NCBI GenBank assembly: GCA_947462765.1
Contig: CANHQK010000006.1
Location: forward strand, 1-64,000
Length of the DNA: 64,000 nucleotides
Source: Bdellovibrionales bacterium
Lineage (GTDB): Bacteria; Bdellovibrionota; UBA1018; CAIMNF01
Direction of reading: 5' to 3'
A program made the position numbers and the translations under genes. The notes beneath the pieces are model-generated. The model had not been told where the DNA came from. It worked only from the letters and a program-made list of their open reading frames with translations, and ran no database searches. Below are positions 8,792 to 19,000 of this stretch, piece by piece. Numbering within the stretch: position 1 is the stretch's first letter; each line of letters starts with the position of its first letter.

Positions 8792-9496
8792 ATGCCACCG
8801 TTTCCCCGCCTGAAATCACTGACTCAAGCCATACTGCTGCCCGCCGGCATCTACCTCGGTTTCTTCCTGGCTCGCCCGATCTGGTTCAAACCCTGGTGCG
8901 CCACCGACCCCACTCCATGCACGGTCGACCGGGTCAACGGGATCGATCGGATCGTATTCGAATTCCAGTCGGTATTCGCAGACTTCCTTTCAAACCTCCT
9001 CCAGAATTCAGTGGGAGTCGTGGCATTTATCCTTCCTTGGATCCTGATCCGGAAAGGTGCCGCCCGCTCCCTCACGCTCAATCTCGGACTCCTGTCGGCC
9101 ACAGCCTGGAACGGCGTGCTGGTGGAAGCGGTCCGGGCCGTGGCCCAGCGCCCCCGCCCTCTCGTGTTCCGATCCCCCGCGGGCGACGGTGCCAACATCC
9201 ATCAGTACACGTCGTTCTACTCTGGCCACACCAGCTTCGTGGCACTCGCCCTGCTCATCACCTGCTTGAGCCTCAGGGATCACGTCGAGGGGGATCGCCG
9301 GCGAACCATCCTGACCTTGGCCTGGCTCGCCTACCCGCTCCTGACGGGCCTGACCGCCTGTTTACGAGTCATCGGTGGTCGCCATTACCCGACGGACACT
9401 CTGGCGGGGTTTTTATTTGGAAGTTTAGTGGGTTGGATCGTTTATCAATCCATAACGCGGCGCGAAATTTTTATTGAATCCCAACCTTCGCCATGA
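8792..9496 (+). CDS. PAP2-family membrane phosphatase
   Basis: Integral membrane phosphatase of 234 residues, acting on lipid phosphates such as undecaprenyl pyrophosphate or phosphatidic acid. All three PAP2 motifs are present in order: VAQRPRP, YSGHTS with the catalytic His, and RVIGGRHYPTD with the nucleophilic His. About five or six hydrophobic helices surround them. It is divergent from ahpC, with a 78-bp spacer to the chosen ahpC start. The substrate is not determinable here. Confidence 0.88.
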   Translation: MPPFPRLKSLTQAILLPAGIYLGFFLARPIWFKPWCATDPTPCTVDRVNGIDRIVFEFQSVFADFLSNLLQNSVGVVAFILPWILIRKGAARSLTLNLGLLSATAWNGVLVEAVRAVAQRPRPLVFRSPAGDGANIHQYTSFYSGHTSFVALALLITCLSLRDHVEGDRRRTILTLAWLAYPLLTGLTACLRVIGGRHYPTDTLAGFLFGSLVGWIVYQSITRREIFIESQPSP

Positions 9497-9511
9497 TAAC
9501 ACAGCGCATCT

Positions 9512-10651
9512 ATGCGCAACCTTCCTCTCCTCTTGGCCGGTACCACCTTTCTCCTGTTCGGAATTTCCGCCCAAGCTTCCCCGCCTGAACCCACCCCCGT
9601 TCCTCTGAGCGGGATCCCGCATGACCACGAGGTGGATACAGCGCATGACCAGGCTCAAAACGATCCCTCGAAGGGGGTCCGCTACCGGCTGAAAAAGCCT
9701 CTGAACCAGGAGCGACTGGTCCTCACCGGCACCAACGGAACCATCGAAGCGAATATCGAGAGATCGTTTCGTTCCATGAAGGCCGAGTACCGGAAGCAGA
9801 AATCAGCCCGTGAGCGTATTTCAGATCCAGCCTACAGCCGCTACCTCAAGGTTCATCAGCGCCGTTACCAACCCGAGCCTGAGAACGGACTCTCGCTCGT
9901 CAATGCCGATCATGAGTTCGAGGGCATCAGTGACCGTAAATTCGGATACTGCTGGGGCTTTGCCACACTCTTCCGGAATCTCACCCAATTGGCGTTTTTC
10001 GATCCGACCCAACCCCGCGTGGATGATGTCGACTTTTATCTCCGGAAGATCGACCGGATTGTGGCCGGCCAGGCGACTGTCATTCCCGGCTACAGGAACC
10101 TACGTGAATTCAGCCTCGAACCGCGTATCGAGCTCTATTTGAAATTGAACACCATGGAGCTCTGGCGCAACCGCGCCGTACGGAGTACCTCGCTCGGGAT
10201 CTTCAAGAACTCCACGAATGCGATGAGCTTTGAGGAAGTGGAATCCCTGCTCAGAAATCTGGAAGCACGCCTCGGTCGGGGAGAATTTCCGAAAGTCCTG
10301 TTCTCAGCCCTGGTCCCCACCGGCAAGGTGCTTGGAATGAGCACGGATATCCATGTGGTGCTCGTCAATCGAGTGGAACGTCTTCCTGGAAATCGGGCCA
10401 AGATCCACCTGTGGGACATCAATTTCTACGCTGAGACGCTCAAGGAATCCCCGAAGATCATCGAGGTCAGCTCCAAGCACGGCCTTGCTTACGAGCCGTG
10501 GTACGAGCCGGATAAACCGTACGCCGAGGTGAGCGCTCTCGTTTCGAGAATCGAATTCGCACCGGAGGAAGACATCGAACTCGCTCGAAACCTCAAGAGC
10601 CTGAAACTCTTTTGCGAAGCCTCCGGGACCCGGCACCACTGCAAACTGTAG
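9512..10651 (+). CDS. secreted protein with papain-like Cys-His-Asp motif
   Basis: A 379-residue exported protein with a signal peptide ending near AQA (residue 22) and a proline-rich linker. I do not recognise the family, but GYCWGFA at residues 145-151 (Cys147) mimics the papain CWAF nucleophile block. DIHVVLV (His281) and LWDINF (Asp302/Asn304) follow in the order and context of the papain His and Asn residues. A transglutaminase- or C39-like fold is an alternative. It lies 15 bp after the PAP2 gene, so the two are probably an operon acting at the envelope. Activity is inferred from these motifs only. Confidence 0.65.
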   Translation: MRNLPLLLAGTTFLLFGISAQASPPEPTPVPLSGIPHDHEVDTAHDQAQNDPSKGVRYRLKKPLNQERLVLTGTNGTIEANIERSFRSMKAEYRKQKSARERISDPAYSRYLKVHQRRYQPEPENGLSLVNADHEFEGISDRKFGYCWGFATLFRNLTQLAFFDPTQPRVDDVDFYLRKIDRIVAGQATVIPGYRNLREFSLEPRIELYLKLNTMELWRNRAVRSTSLGIFKNSTNAMSFEEVESLLRNLEARLGRGEFPKVLFSALVPTGKVLGMSTDIHVVLVNRVERLPGNRAKIHLWDINFYAETLKESPKIIEVSSKHGLAYEPWYEPDKPYAEVSALVSRIEFAPEEDIELARNLKSLKLFCEASGTRHHCKL

Positions 10652-10661
10652 AGATTGAGCC

Positions 10662-11207
10662 TCAGTCGATCTGATCGTGCTTGAGTTCTTCGCCGGGTAC
10701 GACCCCTTTGGCATTCACCACTTTGGCAGGAATGCCGGTAGCCGTGCAATGCTCTGGAACGGACTTGATCACGACCGAGTTCGCTCCGATCCGGGCATGG
10801 TCTCCGATCATGATGTTACCGAGAATCTTTGCACCCGCTCCGACCACGACATGGTTCCCGAGTGTCGGATGGCGCTTCACCGGACTGAAATCGACCCCAC
10901 CGAGAGTCACTCCGTGAAAAATCAAACAGTGGTCGCCCACCTGAGCGGTCTCTCCGATCACCACTCCCATGCCGTGATCGATGATGAGATTCTTCCCGAT
11001 CCGAGCACCCGGATGGATGTCGATGCCGGTCAAAAAGCGGGACCACTCGCTGATCGCACGCGGAATGAAAGGAATCCCGGCACGATAAAGGGCGTGGGCG
11101 ACCCGGTGAAACCCGATTGCCTTCACTCCCGGATAAAGAAAAAGCACCTCGAGAGAGCTCTTAGTGGCCGGATCGTATTTTCGGTAGGTCCGGATGAGCT
11201 CCCACAT
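10662..11207 (-). CDS. cysE: serine O-acetyltransferase
   Basis: First step of cysteine synthesis, acetylating serine with acetyl-CoA. It is a 181-residue short form lacking most of the N-terminal helical domain of the 273-residue E. coli CysE, as in many EpsC/CysE-like proteins. The left-handed beta-helix hexapeptide repeats ([29 protein letters not shown]) and the catalytic His-containing block [10 protein letters not shown] are clear. Its ATG overlaps the fabI stop by one base (TGATG), so it is translationally coupled to fabI. Confidence 0.92.
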   Translation of the reverse strand: MWELIRTYRKYDPATKSSLEVLFLYPGVKAIGFHRVAHALYRAGIPFIPRAISEWSRFLTGIDIHPGARIGKNLIIDHGMGVVIGETAQVGDHCLIFHGVTLGGVDFSPVKRHPTLGNHVVVGAGAKILGNIMIGDHARIGANSVVIKSVPEHCTATGIPAKVVNAKGVVPGEELKHDQID

Positions 11208-11983
11208 CAGGCACCCATGATATTGAAGCCGGAGTCCACATACAGGACGTTTCCGGTCATATGACGGGCGCCATCCTGACAGAGGAATGCAGCGAGGGAT
11301 CCCACATCTTCGGGCGAGACATTCTCGTGCAAAGGAGCGCGTTGCTCGATCTGGCCGAGGAAATCACGGAAGTTTGAGATTCCACCGGCGGCAGCCAGGG
11401 TTTTGATCGGGCCGGCTGAAATCGCATGCACGCGGATCTTCTTCGGACCCAAATCATGAGCCAGGTAGCGTACCGAGGCCTCAAGAGCGGCTTTGGCAAC
11501 TCCCATGACATTATAGCCGGGCATCACCTTCTCTGATCCGTAATAAGTGAGGGTGATCACAGTGCCACCCTTTGCCGGATCCATGAGTTTTTCGGCTTCA
11601 CGTGCCGTGGCCACGAGAGAATAGGCGCTCACATCGAGAGCCAGGCTGAACCCGTCACGGGTGGTATCCACAAAGCGACCGGCAAGATCCGTTTTATTGG
11701 CAAAAGCCACGGAATGGATCAGGATGTCGACCCCACCCCACTTCTCCTTCACCTTGGCAAAAAAAGAAGCGATCTGCTCGTCGCTGCTCACATCGCAGGG
11801 TTCAATGATCGAGGCACCGAGGCTCTCAGCCAGAGGGCGGACCCGACGCTCGAGCGATTCCCCGAGATAATTGAAGGCGAGTTCGGCTCCCGCCGCGTGC
11901 AAGGCCTGAGCAATTCCCCAAGCGATCGACCGGTCATTGGCGAGCCCGAGGATAACAGCTTTTTTACCTGCGAGTGTGCTCAT
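11207..11983 (-). CDS. fabI: enoyl-ACP reductase (NADH), FabI
   Basis: Last reduction of the type II fatty-acid elongation cycle. It is 258 residues long, as usual. The N-terminal [16 protein letters not shown] is the FabI nucleotide-binding variant, and the catalytic Tyr-x6-Lys is in [12 protein letters not shown]. It is upstream of and coupled to cysE. It shares no operon with fabH, which lies 3 kb away on the other strand. Confidence 0.95.
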   Translation of the reverse strand: MSTLAGKKAVILGLANDRSIAWGIAQALHAAGAELAFNYLGESLERRVRPLAESLGASIIEPCDVSSDEQIASFFAKVKEKWGGVDILIHSVAFANKTDLAGRFVDTTRDGFSLALDVSAYSLVATAREAEKLMDPAKGGTVITLTYYGSEKVMPGYNVMGVAKAALEASVRYLAHDLGPKKIRVHAISAGPIKTLAAAGGISNFRDFLGQIEQRAPLHENVSPEDVGSLAAFLCQDGARHMTGNVLYVDSGFNIMGA

Positions 11984-11988
11984 GGAGA

Positions 11989-12534
11989 TCAGAGGCAGGG
12001 CTGGAGGCCACCAAAAGAAAACGTGGCCAACGTTGCCCTGAAAGAGTCACTCATAAAGGAAAGAGGGCAGATCGCTGCACCGTCTAGCAAAACTTGAAAG
12101 GCCACGCGGTTGGCACCCCACCCTACGAAAGCACCGAGTGAATCACCCGCACGAACGGAATCTCCCGCCCGCACAATCACGTTCTGCATACCATAAATGG
12201 CCGTCGAAATCCGACCCGAATGGGCAATCGCCACATAGGTCACCGAATTACCATCGATATTCGTAATCCCCGTAGAAGTGACAATTCCGTTCGCGGGGCT
12301 TACAACGGGCGCACCCACCATAGTTCCAGTCATCACCCAATAAGGTGTTCCCAGCGTGAAATTACCAACGAGAGTTTGTCCTGCAAACCCGTTCGCAACA
12401 ATCGCATTCAGCTTCGGAATGGAATTGTCACTGAAGAGCGTGATCGGATCGACCACCCCGTTCGCTCCGCCGCAAGCAGAGAGACCGAGTACCAGACTGA
12501 TTCCCACGATGGCATTCTTGATAAGGTTTTTCAT
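11989..12534 (-). CDS. lipoprotein with degenerate M23/LytM-like domain
   Basis: A 181-residue lipoprotein from ATG 12534; the longer frame overlaps the preceding gene and lacks a signal peptide at its start. The lipobox is LSAC. The C-terminal half resembles the LytM core ([29 protein letters not shown]), but the last metal-binding HxH is replaced by an AFQV strand, so zinc-dependent peptidase activity is doubtful; it may be a non-catalytic activator like NlpD/EnvC proteins. It follows the small outer-membrane protein gene by 22 bp, and fabI starts 6 bp after it, so the four genes may be co-transcribed. Confidence 0.75.
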   Translation of the reverse strand: MKNLIKNAIVGISLVLGLSACGGANGVVDPITLFSDNSIPKLNAIVANGFAGQTLVGNFTLGTPYWVMTGTMVGAPVVSPANGIVTSTGITNIDGNSVTYVAIAHSGRISTAIYGMQNVIVRAGDSVRAGDSLGAFVGWGANRVAFQVLLDGAAICPLSFMSDSFRATLATFSFGGLQPCL

Positions 12535-12556
12535 GATCTTCCCCGTGTTTCCCAGA

Positions 12557-13105
12557 TTAGAGCGCATAGTTGGCTCCGAAGGTGTAAGTCAGGTAACTGA
12601 TGGTGGCCGAGCTGACCATGTAGGTGATGGGCAGACGGAAGAAGGTCGAGACCCCACTGCCGAGATCATACTCAACCCCGGCATGGAGTTGCGCAGAAAA
12701 GTACCCGTAGGTGCGAAAGAGAGTGGCTGAGCGAGAATTGAGGTAAGCGGTTGCGAACCCGATCCCCCCCCCGATCGTCGTGTGGATCTTGTCCGACACT
12801 TTGCCCTGGAACTCCAGGCCTGCCAGAACCGGGAAGATCCTGAATGAACTGTTCGCCTCGGTTTTCAAGGAGAGATTCTGATACGCCACACTTACATAAT
12901 TCCGAATGGACGGATCGAACATGGGGTTCAGATAAATCTTACCGGTGAACCCGAGGTTCGGGTTGAAGTTCTGGGCCGCCGCACCGACTCCTACCGGATA
13001 ATCCACCGAACCTTCAACCATGAGGGCGTGCGCTACCCCGGCAAAGCCGAGTTTCAGCAAGGCACAAAGAGCGACTAGACGCAGAGTGTGACGTTTGATC
13101 TTCAT
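12557..13105 (-). CDS. small outer-membrane beta-barrel-like protein
   Basis: A 182-residue exported protein from ATG 13105, the start directly before a signal peptide that ends near AHA; the longer frame would run up to the divergent RluA gene. The mature part is a series of alternating amphipathic strands ending in TFGANYAL, a typical barrel profile. Function unknown; it is likely co-expressed with the downstream LytM-like lipoprotein. Confidence 0.7.
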   Translation of the reverse strand: MKIKRHTLRLVALCALLKLGFAGVAHALMVEGSVDYPVGVGAAAQNFNPNLGFTGKIYLNPMFDPSIRNYVSVAYQNLSLKTEANSSFRIFPVLAGLEFQGKVSDKIHTTIGGGIGFATAYLNSRSATLFRTYGYFSAQLHAGVEYDLGSGVSTFFRLPITYMVSSATISYLTYTFGANYAL

Positions 13106-13176
13106 ACTGCTGACATTAGACCAAAGCCATTGAAAATCAACAGGAAAAACCATGAAGATCGTGTTAACCTCCACCC

Positions 13177-13860
13177 ATGATCGATCCGGTCTTCGAGGAC
13201 GACTTCATTCTTGCCCTCAACAAACCTTCCGGACTTCCCTCGCAAAACCAAGAGGATCCGGACCAAGACACCGCAGAGCGGCGCGTCAAGACGCACTCAC
13301 CTGACTTGCCCCCTCACCTCCTCCACCGCCTGGATACCGGAACCAGTGGCGTCCTCCTGTTTGCCAAAACCGAGGCGGTCTTCCGGGAGATGAGGGAGAA
13401 GTTCCGCAATCGATCCATTGCCAAGTCCTACCTGGCTTGGAGTCCAACCGGCCTTCCCGCCCGTAAGTTTGACCTTCCTCTCCGAATCGATCTACCTTTG
13501 GCTCACCACCCCCAAAACAAGAAAAAAATGATCGTACTGCCCGAGGGCAAGTTCCGTCGTTATCGTGGCAAGCCCCTTCCGGCCATCACCTGGATCGACT
13601 CCATCCGGGAGTGCGAGATCTCAGGGATACCCTTGCTGAAATTTGCGATCCGGATCGAAACCGGGGTCATGCATCAGATTCGGGTGCACCTCGCGCACTC
13701 AGGATTCCCGCTCTTGGGTGATCCGCTGTACGGAAACCGGGCCGATCCGTCTTCTGGATTCCGGCTCGGTCTGCATGCCCGGTGTGTCGAGTTTGATCTG
13801 TACGGAGCACGCTACCGAATCCATGCACCCGAACCAGAAACCCTCCAACAAATCCCTTGA
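13177..13860 (+). CDS. RluA-family pseudouridine synthase
   Basis: RNA pseudouridine synthase of 227 residues without an S4 domain. The catalytic motif HRLDTGTSG (Asp in RLD) is present, as is the C-terminal HQIRVHLAHSGFPLLGDPLYG block of the RluA family. The target could be rRNA or tRNA (RluA or TruC type); sequence alone does not decide. It is divergent from the barrel-protein gene. Confidence 0.9.
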   Translation: MIDPVFEDDFILALNKPSGLPSQNQEDPDQDTAERRVKTHSPDLPPHLLHRLDTGTSGVLLFAKTEAVFREMREKFRNRSIAKSYLAWSPTGLPARKFDLPLRIDLPLAHHPQNKKKMIVLPEGKFRRYRGKPLPAITWIDSIRECEISGIPLLKFAIRIETGVMHQIRVHLAHSGFPLLGDPLYGNRADPSSGFRLGLHARCVEFDLYGARYRIHAPEPETLQQIP

Positions 13861-13897
13861 TCCTACCGGAATCTCTGGGGATCATTTCAGCTGACCC

Positions 13898-15019
13898 ATG
13901 ACAAAACCCAAGATGACCCAGGCTCAGAGAAAACGTTTTTTCCTCTTTCTTCCGGCCCTGGTCTGCGGGCTCCTGATTTTTTCCGGACGCCACCACTTCG
14001 AGAATCACTTCGGCTCGAGCCTGGCCCAGGCTGACCTGCATATCGGTTTTGCCCGATTGACCGACACCGAGCGGGATATCGACGAAACCCGAGCGATCAC
14101 AGACGAAGTCGCATCCGAAGCGGGAGGGATCGATCCGCATTGGCTGAAGAAAACATCCTCCCCACCGATTCAAAAATCGACTCTGGTGGCGTTGAGAGAA
14201 CTTCGCGACCGCATCCGCAAGTGGGCTCCTCGTTGTGATGATGGAATCCTGACCTACCATAGCTGTCCCTACCCGGATGCCCTCCGGCATCTGGGGCTGC
14301 TCTGTCTGTCCGGGGATTTTCCGTCATGCGAGCAAGTCAGGGAATCTCGCGATGAACAGGGGCGCTTCTGGCGCAGTAAAAGTTTCATCGGATTGGAGAA
14401 TGAGCCTCTCCCCAGTTTCTCATCGTCATCGGGTCGCGGGGTCATGGCCTACCTCATCGCCAAGGCGGACCAAAAAACAGCCTCCGATTGGATCACCTAC
14501 ATCCGGAAAAACGAAGGACGCTTCTGTCCGGATGTCCGGGATCCCGAGAATCAATGCCGGATCCGCGCGTATTTTTGGCACCTGGCCTGGCAACTGAACG
14601 AACATTACCGGTTCTTGGAGGGCGACCAGGCCCTCCGCTACCTGGGGTTCCTGATGGTCCGGAACGAGGAGAACAAGCGTATCGGTCATGAGAAAGCCTA
14701 CGATCTGCTCGGCACGGCTGAGACCATTTACCTGCTTCGTGAAATGAAAAAACGCGGGATCCAGATCTCCGACTCCGACCTGATCGATGCGGTCAGCCTG
14801 GTGCTTCATCAGCGTCATCCGGAGAATGCCATGTTGCGTTTTCTGGTACGCGGCGCGGACGAAGAAACGGCGCGCCTGCTGATCAGTCAGTGCCCCGCCA
14901 ACAAACCCTTCCCCCGGGTGGAGGACGGATGGCCCAAATACGACGTAGAGCTCTCACCCAAATCCGCGGGGCATTATTGCATTTTTCTGATCAACCTCCT
15001 GCTCGGATCGGCAAAGTAG
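13898..15019 (+). CDS. membrane-anchored protein of unknown function, Cys-rich
   Basis: A 373-residue protein I do not recognise. One N-terminal hydrophobic segment (FFLFLPALVCGLLIFSG) is a signal anchor or signal peptide. The exported part is helical, with repeated blocks containing CDD, SCPYPDALRHLGLLCLSGDFPSC, FCPD and NQCRI; about nine cysteines outside the anchor suggest several disulphides in the periplasm. The repeated hydrophobic helices with DGRFW- and YLIAK-type spacing could be an alpha/alpha toroid, as in some glycoside-processing proteins, but no catalytic residues can be assigned. It lies between the RluA gene and fabH. Confidence 0.65.
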   Translation: MTKPKMTQAQRKRFFLFLPALVCGLLIFSGRHHFENHFGSSLAQADLHIGFARLTDTERDIDETRAITDEVASEAGGIDPHWLKKTSSPPIQKSTLVALRELRDRIRKWAPRCDDGILTYHSCPYPDALRHLGLLCLSGDFPSCEQVRESRDEQGRFWRSKSFIGLENEPLPSFSSSSGRGVMAYLIAKADQKTASDWITYIRKNEGRFCPDVRDPENQCRIRAYFWHLAWQLNEHYRFLEGDQALRYLGFLMVRNEENKRIGHEKAYDLLGTAETIYLLREMKKRGIQISDSDLIDAVSLVLHQRHPENAMLRFLVRGADEETARLLISQCPANKPFPRVEDGWPKYDVELSPKSAGHYCIFLINLLLGSAK

Positions 15020-15051
15020 ATTTTTAGTCCTGCCTCAGGTACGGTTCATCC

Positions 15052-16044
15052 ATGACCTCACATCCCCGTGTTGCCATCACCGCAGTGGGCGGCTATGTCC
15101 CCGAGACACGCCTCACCAATCAAGATCTCGAGAAAATGGTGGAAACCCAGGATGAGTGGATCCGGACCCGGACCGGGATCCGCGAACGCCGGATCCTGAA
15201 CGAGCCGGGTAAAGCCACGTCGGATCTGATTGTGCCCGCGGTGATCGAGCTGTGCCAAAAACGTGGAATCACGCCCCTCGAGATCGACTGCCTGATCGTC
15301 GCCACCGTGACCGGGGACTACCCGTTTCCGTCGACAGCGAACCTGGTCTGTGACCGGATCGGCGCAAAAAACGCTTGGGGCTATGATCTCTCGGGCGCAT
15401 GCTCTGGATTCCTCTACGCCTTGACCTCGGGCGCCGCCCTGATCGAAAGCGGAAGGTATCGCAAAGTGGTGGTGGTCGGTGCGGACAAAATGAGTTCGAT
15501 CATCGATTATCAAGATCGCAACACCTGCATCATCTTCGGCGATGGTGCCGGTGCCGTTCTGCTGGAACCGACGGATTCGGGTTTGGGCATCGGTGATAGC
15601 GTGCTCAAGAGCGATGGCTCGGGCGTGAAGTACCTCCGAACCGAAGCCGGTGGCTCGCTCCTTCCTCCGAGTTTAGAAACAGTCCGGGCACGCCAGCATT
15701 TCGTCAAACAGGAAGGCGCCGCCGTCTACAAATTTGCAGTGAAAGGCATGGCCGATGTGGCCCTCGAACTGATGGAACGCAACCACCTCAAGCCGGAAGA
15801 CATCACCTGGCTGGTTCCCCACCAGGCCAACATCAGGATCATCGAGTCGACCGCCGACCGGGCAGGAATCCCGATGGAGCGGGTCATGGTCAATATCGAA
15901 AAGTTCGGCAATACGACGGCTGCTACCCTACCCCTTTGCTTGTGGGAGTGGGAACCACGTCTGAAAAAGGGCGATCGCCTGGTGCTGGTGGCCTTCGGTG
16001 GCGGTTTCACTTGGGGCGCGACATTGGTCGAGTGGGCTTATTGA
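15052..16044 (+). CDS. fabH: 3-oxoacyl-ACP synthase III
   Basis: Initiating condensing enzyme of fatty-acid synthesis, joining acyl-CoA to malonyl-ACP. 330 residues. The Cys-His-Asn triad is visible in GACSGF, HQANIRI and GNTTAATLP. Arg-rich WIRTRTGIRERRI near the N terminus is the CoA/ACP-binding signature. It is a solitary fab gene here, convergent with nrdJ, with 15 bp between the stops. Confidence 0.95.
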   Translation: MTSHPRVAITAVGGYVPETRLTNQDLEKMVETQDEWIRTRTGIRERRILNEPGKATSDLIVPAVIELCQKRGITPLEIDCLIVATVTGDYPFPSTANLVCDRIGAKNAWGYDLSGACSGFLYALTSGAALIESGRYRKVVVVGADKMSSIIDYQDRNTCIIFGDGAGAVLLEPTDSGLGIGDSVLKSDGSGVKYLRTEAGGSLLPPSLETVRARQHFVKQEGAAVYKFAVKGMADVALELMERNHLKPEDITWLVPHQANIRIIESTADRAGIPMERVMVNIEKFGNTTAATLPLCLWEWEPRLKKGDRLVLVAFGGGFTWGATLVEWAY

Positions 16045-16059
16045 CCGGGACGGATAGAT

Positions 16060-19000
16060 TCAACTGCACCCGATACTATTGCCGCAATTCAGGCACCTGA
16101 AGCAAGCACCACTGCGGACCGTCCGGTGACCACAGGCCTCGCAAAGCGGAGCCTCAGCGGTCAGTCCGGCCAGGCGCTCTTCCATACCGGCCCCCATCAT
16201 TTCCTGCCGGGGAGCTGCAGCTGCGGGCTTCACTTGCAGGAAATCTGTTCTTCCGAGGTATTCCATTCCGAGCACCCGGAACACGTAGTCCACCATCGAC
16301 GTCGCCATCTTCACATTCGGATGACCTGTAACCGGCCCGGCCGGTTCAAAACGGGTGAAGGTGAACTTCTCGACGAACTCGGATAGCGGAACCCCGTATT
16401 GGAGCCCGAGGCTGATCGAGATAGCAAAGCAATCCAGCATTGCACGCTGAAACTCGTTTCCATGATCCAGATCGATGAAGACCTCACCGAGGCGTCCATC
16501 CTCATATTCACCGGTCCTGAGATACACCTTGTTTCCTGAAACGGCCGCCTCGACCGTGAGACCTTTCCGTTTGGCAGTGAGACGGTGCCTCACGCCGACC
16601 GTTTCGTGGCCTGCCTTCCCGGGAGCACTGGTAGACAAAGGTTGGGACCACTTACAACCGTCCCGATAGATGGCAACCGCTTTCAGACCGAGCGACCAGG
16701 CCTGAAGGTGAATCTCTTCGATTTCCTCGATGGTAGTCCGGTTCGGAAGATTCACCGTCTTTGAAATCGCGCCAGACAAAAAGGGCTGGGTCGCCGCCAT
16801 CATCCGGATGTGTCCCAGGGGAGCGATCAGCCTGGTCCCCTTGCGTCCACAGGGGTTGGCGCAATCGAATACAGGAAGGTGTTCTGGCAACAAATGTGGC
16901 GCACCTTCGATACCGAGCGTCCCGCATACCACCGAGTTCGCCTCATCGATTTGTGCCGGACTCAACCCGGCCCATTCCAGAAAATTGAACCCCGCGGATT
17001 GGAAATCCGTCTCCCCCACGCCGATCCTCAGCAAGCATCGGTCACCCAGAGCCAGACGGGTGAAGGCACTCCTCAGGTCGAGGACCCCCGGAAGGCTTGC
17101 TTCGATCTTACGGATCTCCTCCTCGGTGAGTCCCCGGGAGCGGAGAAAGTCTTCGTTCACATATGGCGCGCGCGAATCGAGCTTTTGAATCCCCACTAGC
17201 GTTTCCAGAATATCTCTGACTTGGGCGTCCGTGTAACCGAGGTTCCTGAGCGCTCCGCTCACGGATTGATTGACGATCTTGAATACACCGCCTCCGGCCA
17301 GCTTCTTGAATTTCACGAGGGCGAAATCCGGTTCAATTCCGGTCGTATCGCAATCCATGAGTAGACCGATGGTTCCAGTCGGCGCTAAAACACTCACCTG
17401 AGCATTCCGGTAGCCTGAGTGCTCACCGATGCTCAGCGCACGGTCCCAGCATTCCGATACCGCGTCGAGGACTTCGGAATCCACCCCACCCCGATCGATC
17501 CTGCCAATGGCCTCCCGGTGCTTACGGATCACCCCGAGCATCGAGTCTCGATTGGGGGCATATCCCTCAAAGGGGCCGATCACCTGGGCCATTTCGGCAC
17601 TCACCGTATAAGCCTCACCGGTCAGGATGGCGGTGAGAGCGGCGGCCCATGCCCGCCCCCTCTCCGAGTCGTAAGGAACCCCCTTCAACATCAGAAGCGT
17701 GCCAAGATTGGCGTAACCGAGACCGAGGGGCCGGTAATCGTGAGAGTTCCTGGCGATCTTGGATGTGGGATAGCTGGAATGATCCACCAGAATCTCCTGT
17801 GCGAGGATCAGGATGCGGATGGCATGACGGTAAAGTTCAACATTGAATGTTGCATCCGGGTTCAGGAACCGCGTCAAGTTCAACGAGGCCAGATTACAGG
17901 CGCTATCGTCCAAGAACATGTATTCCGAGCAAGGATTCGAAGCCCGGATCGGTCCACTCGCCGGACAAGTGTGCCACGAATTGATGGTGGTATCGAACTG
18001 GAGTCCCGGATCCGCACAGGACCATGCAGCCTCAGCGATCTTCCTCCAGAGGTCTCGCGCGCGATGGGTATCGATGACCGATCCATCCACCCGGGAGAGT
18101 GTCTGCCAGTCACCATCTTCCAGGACCGCTTTCATAAACGCATCCGTGACCCGCACCGAGTTGTTCGAATTCTGACCCGATACGGTCCGATAGGCCTCGC
18201 CATTGAAGTCGGGACTGTAGCCGGCAGCAACAAGCGCGGCCACTTTTTGCTCCTCCCTCATCTTCCATTCAATGAAGTCCATGATCTCGGGATGATCCAG
18301 ATCCAGACAGACCATCTTCGCCGCTCGACGGGTGATCCCTCCTGACTTGGTCGCACCGGCTCCGCGGTCGAGCACATCCAGAAAGCTCATCAAGCCCGAG
18401 GAATAACCCCCACCCGAGAGTTTTTCCTGGCGTCCACGGATCTTCGAGAAATTGGTTCCGGTTCCCGAACCGTACTTGAATAATCGGGCCTCGTTTTTCA
18501 TCAAATCGAAAATCGACATCAGATCGTCATCCACCGACTGGATGAAACAGGCCGAACACTGCGGATGCTCATAGGCATCGTTCATCTCTCGAATCTTCTG
18601 AGTGACCGGATCATACGCATGGTTCCCGCCACTGCCCCGGATACCGTATTGCTCATGGAGACCGAGATTGAACCAGACCGGGGAATTGAACGCGGCAAAT
18701 TGATGCAACAGCAGAAACGCGAGCTCGTCTTGAAAAACGCCACGATCGGCGTCCGAGAGCAGGCCGGCACGGACTCCGCCGCCTCCCAAGGCTGAAACAA
18801 TTCTCCGGATCACCTGTTTGACCGAAGTCTCATGCCCCGTATCCGGCACGCCTGCTTTGCGGAAGTACTTTGAAACCAGGATGTCGACGGCCAGTTGTGA
18901 CCAGGACTCAGGCACCTCGAGCCCCTTCATTTCAAAAACAACCCTGCCATCGTGGTCCTGGATTTTTGAATCCGCGAGGGTCATTCGGGTGTGTTCAATC

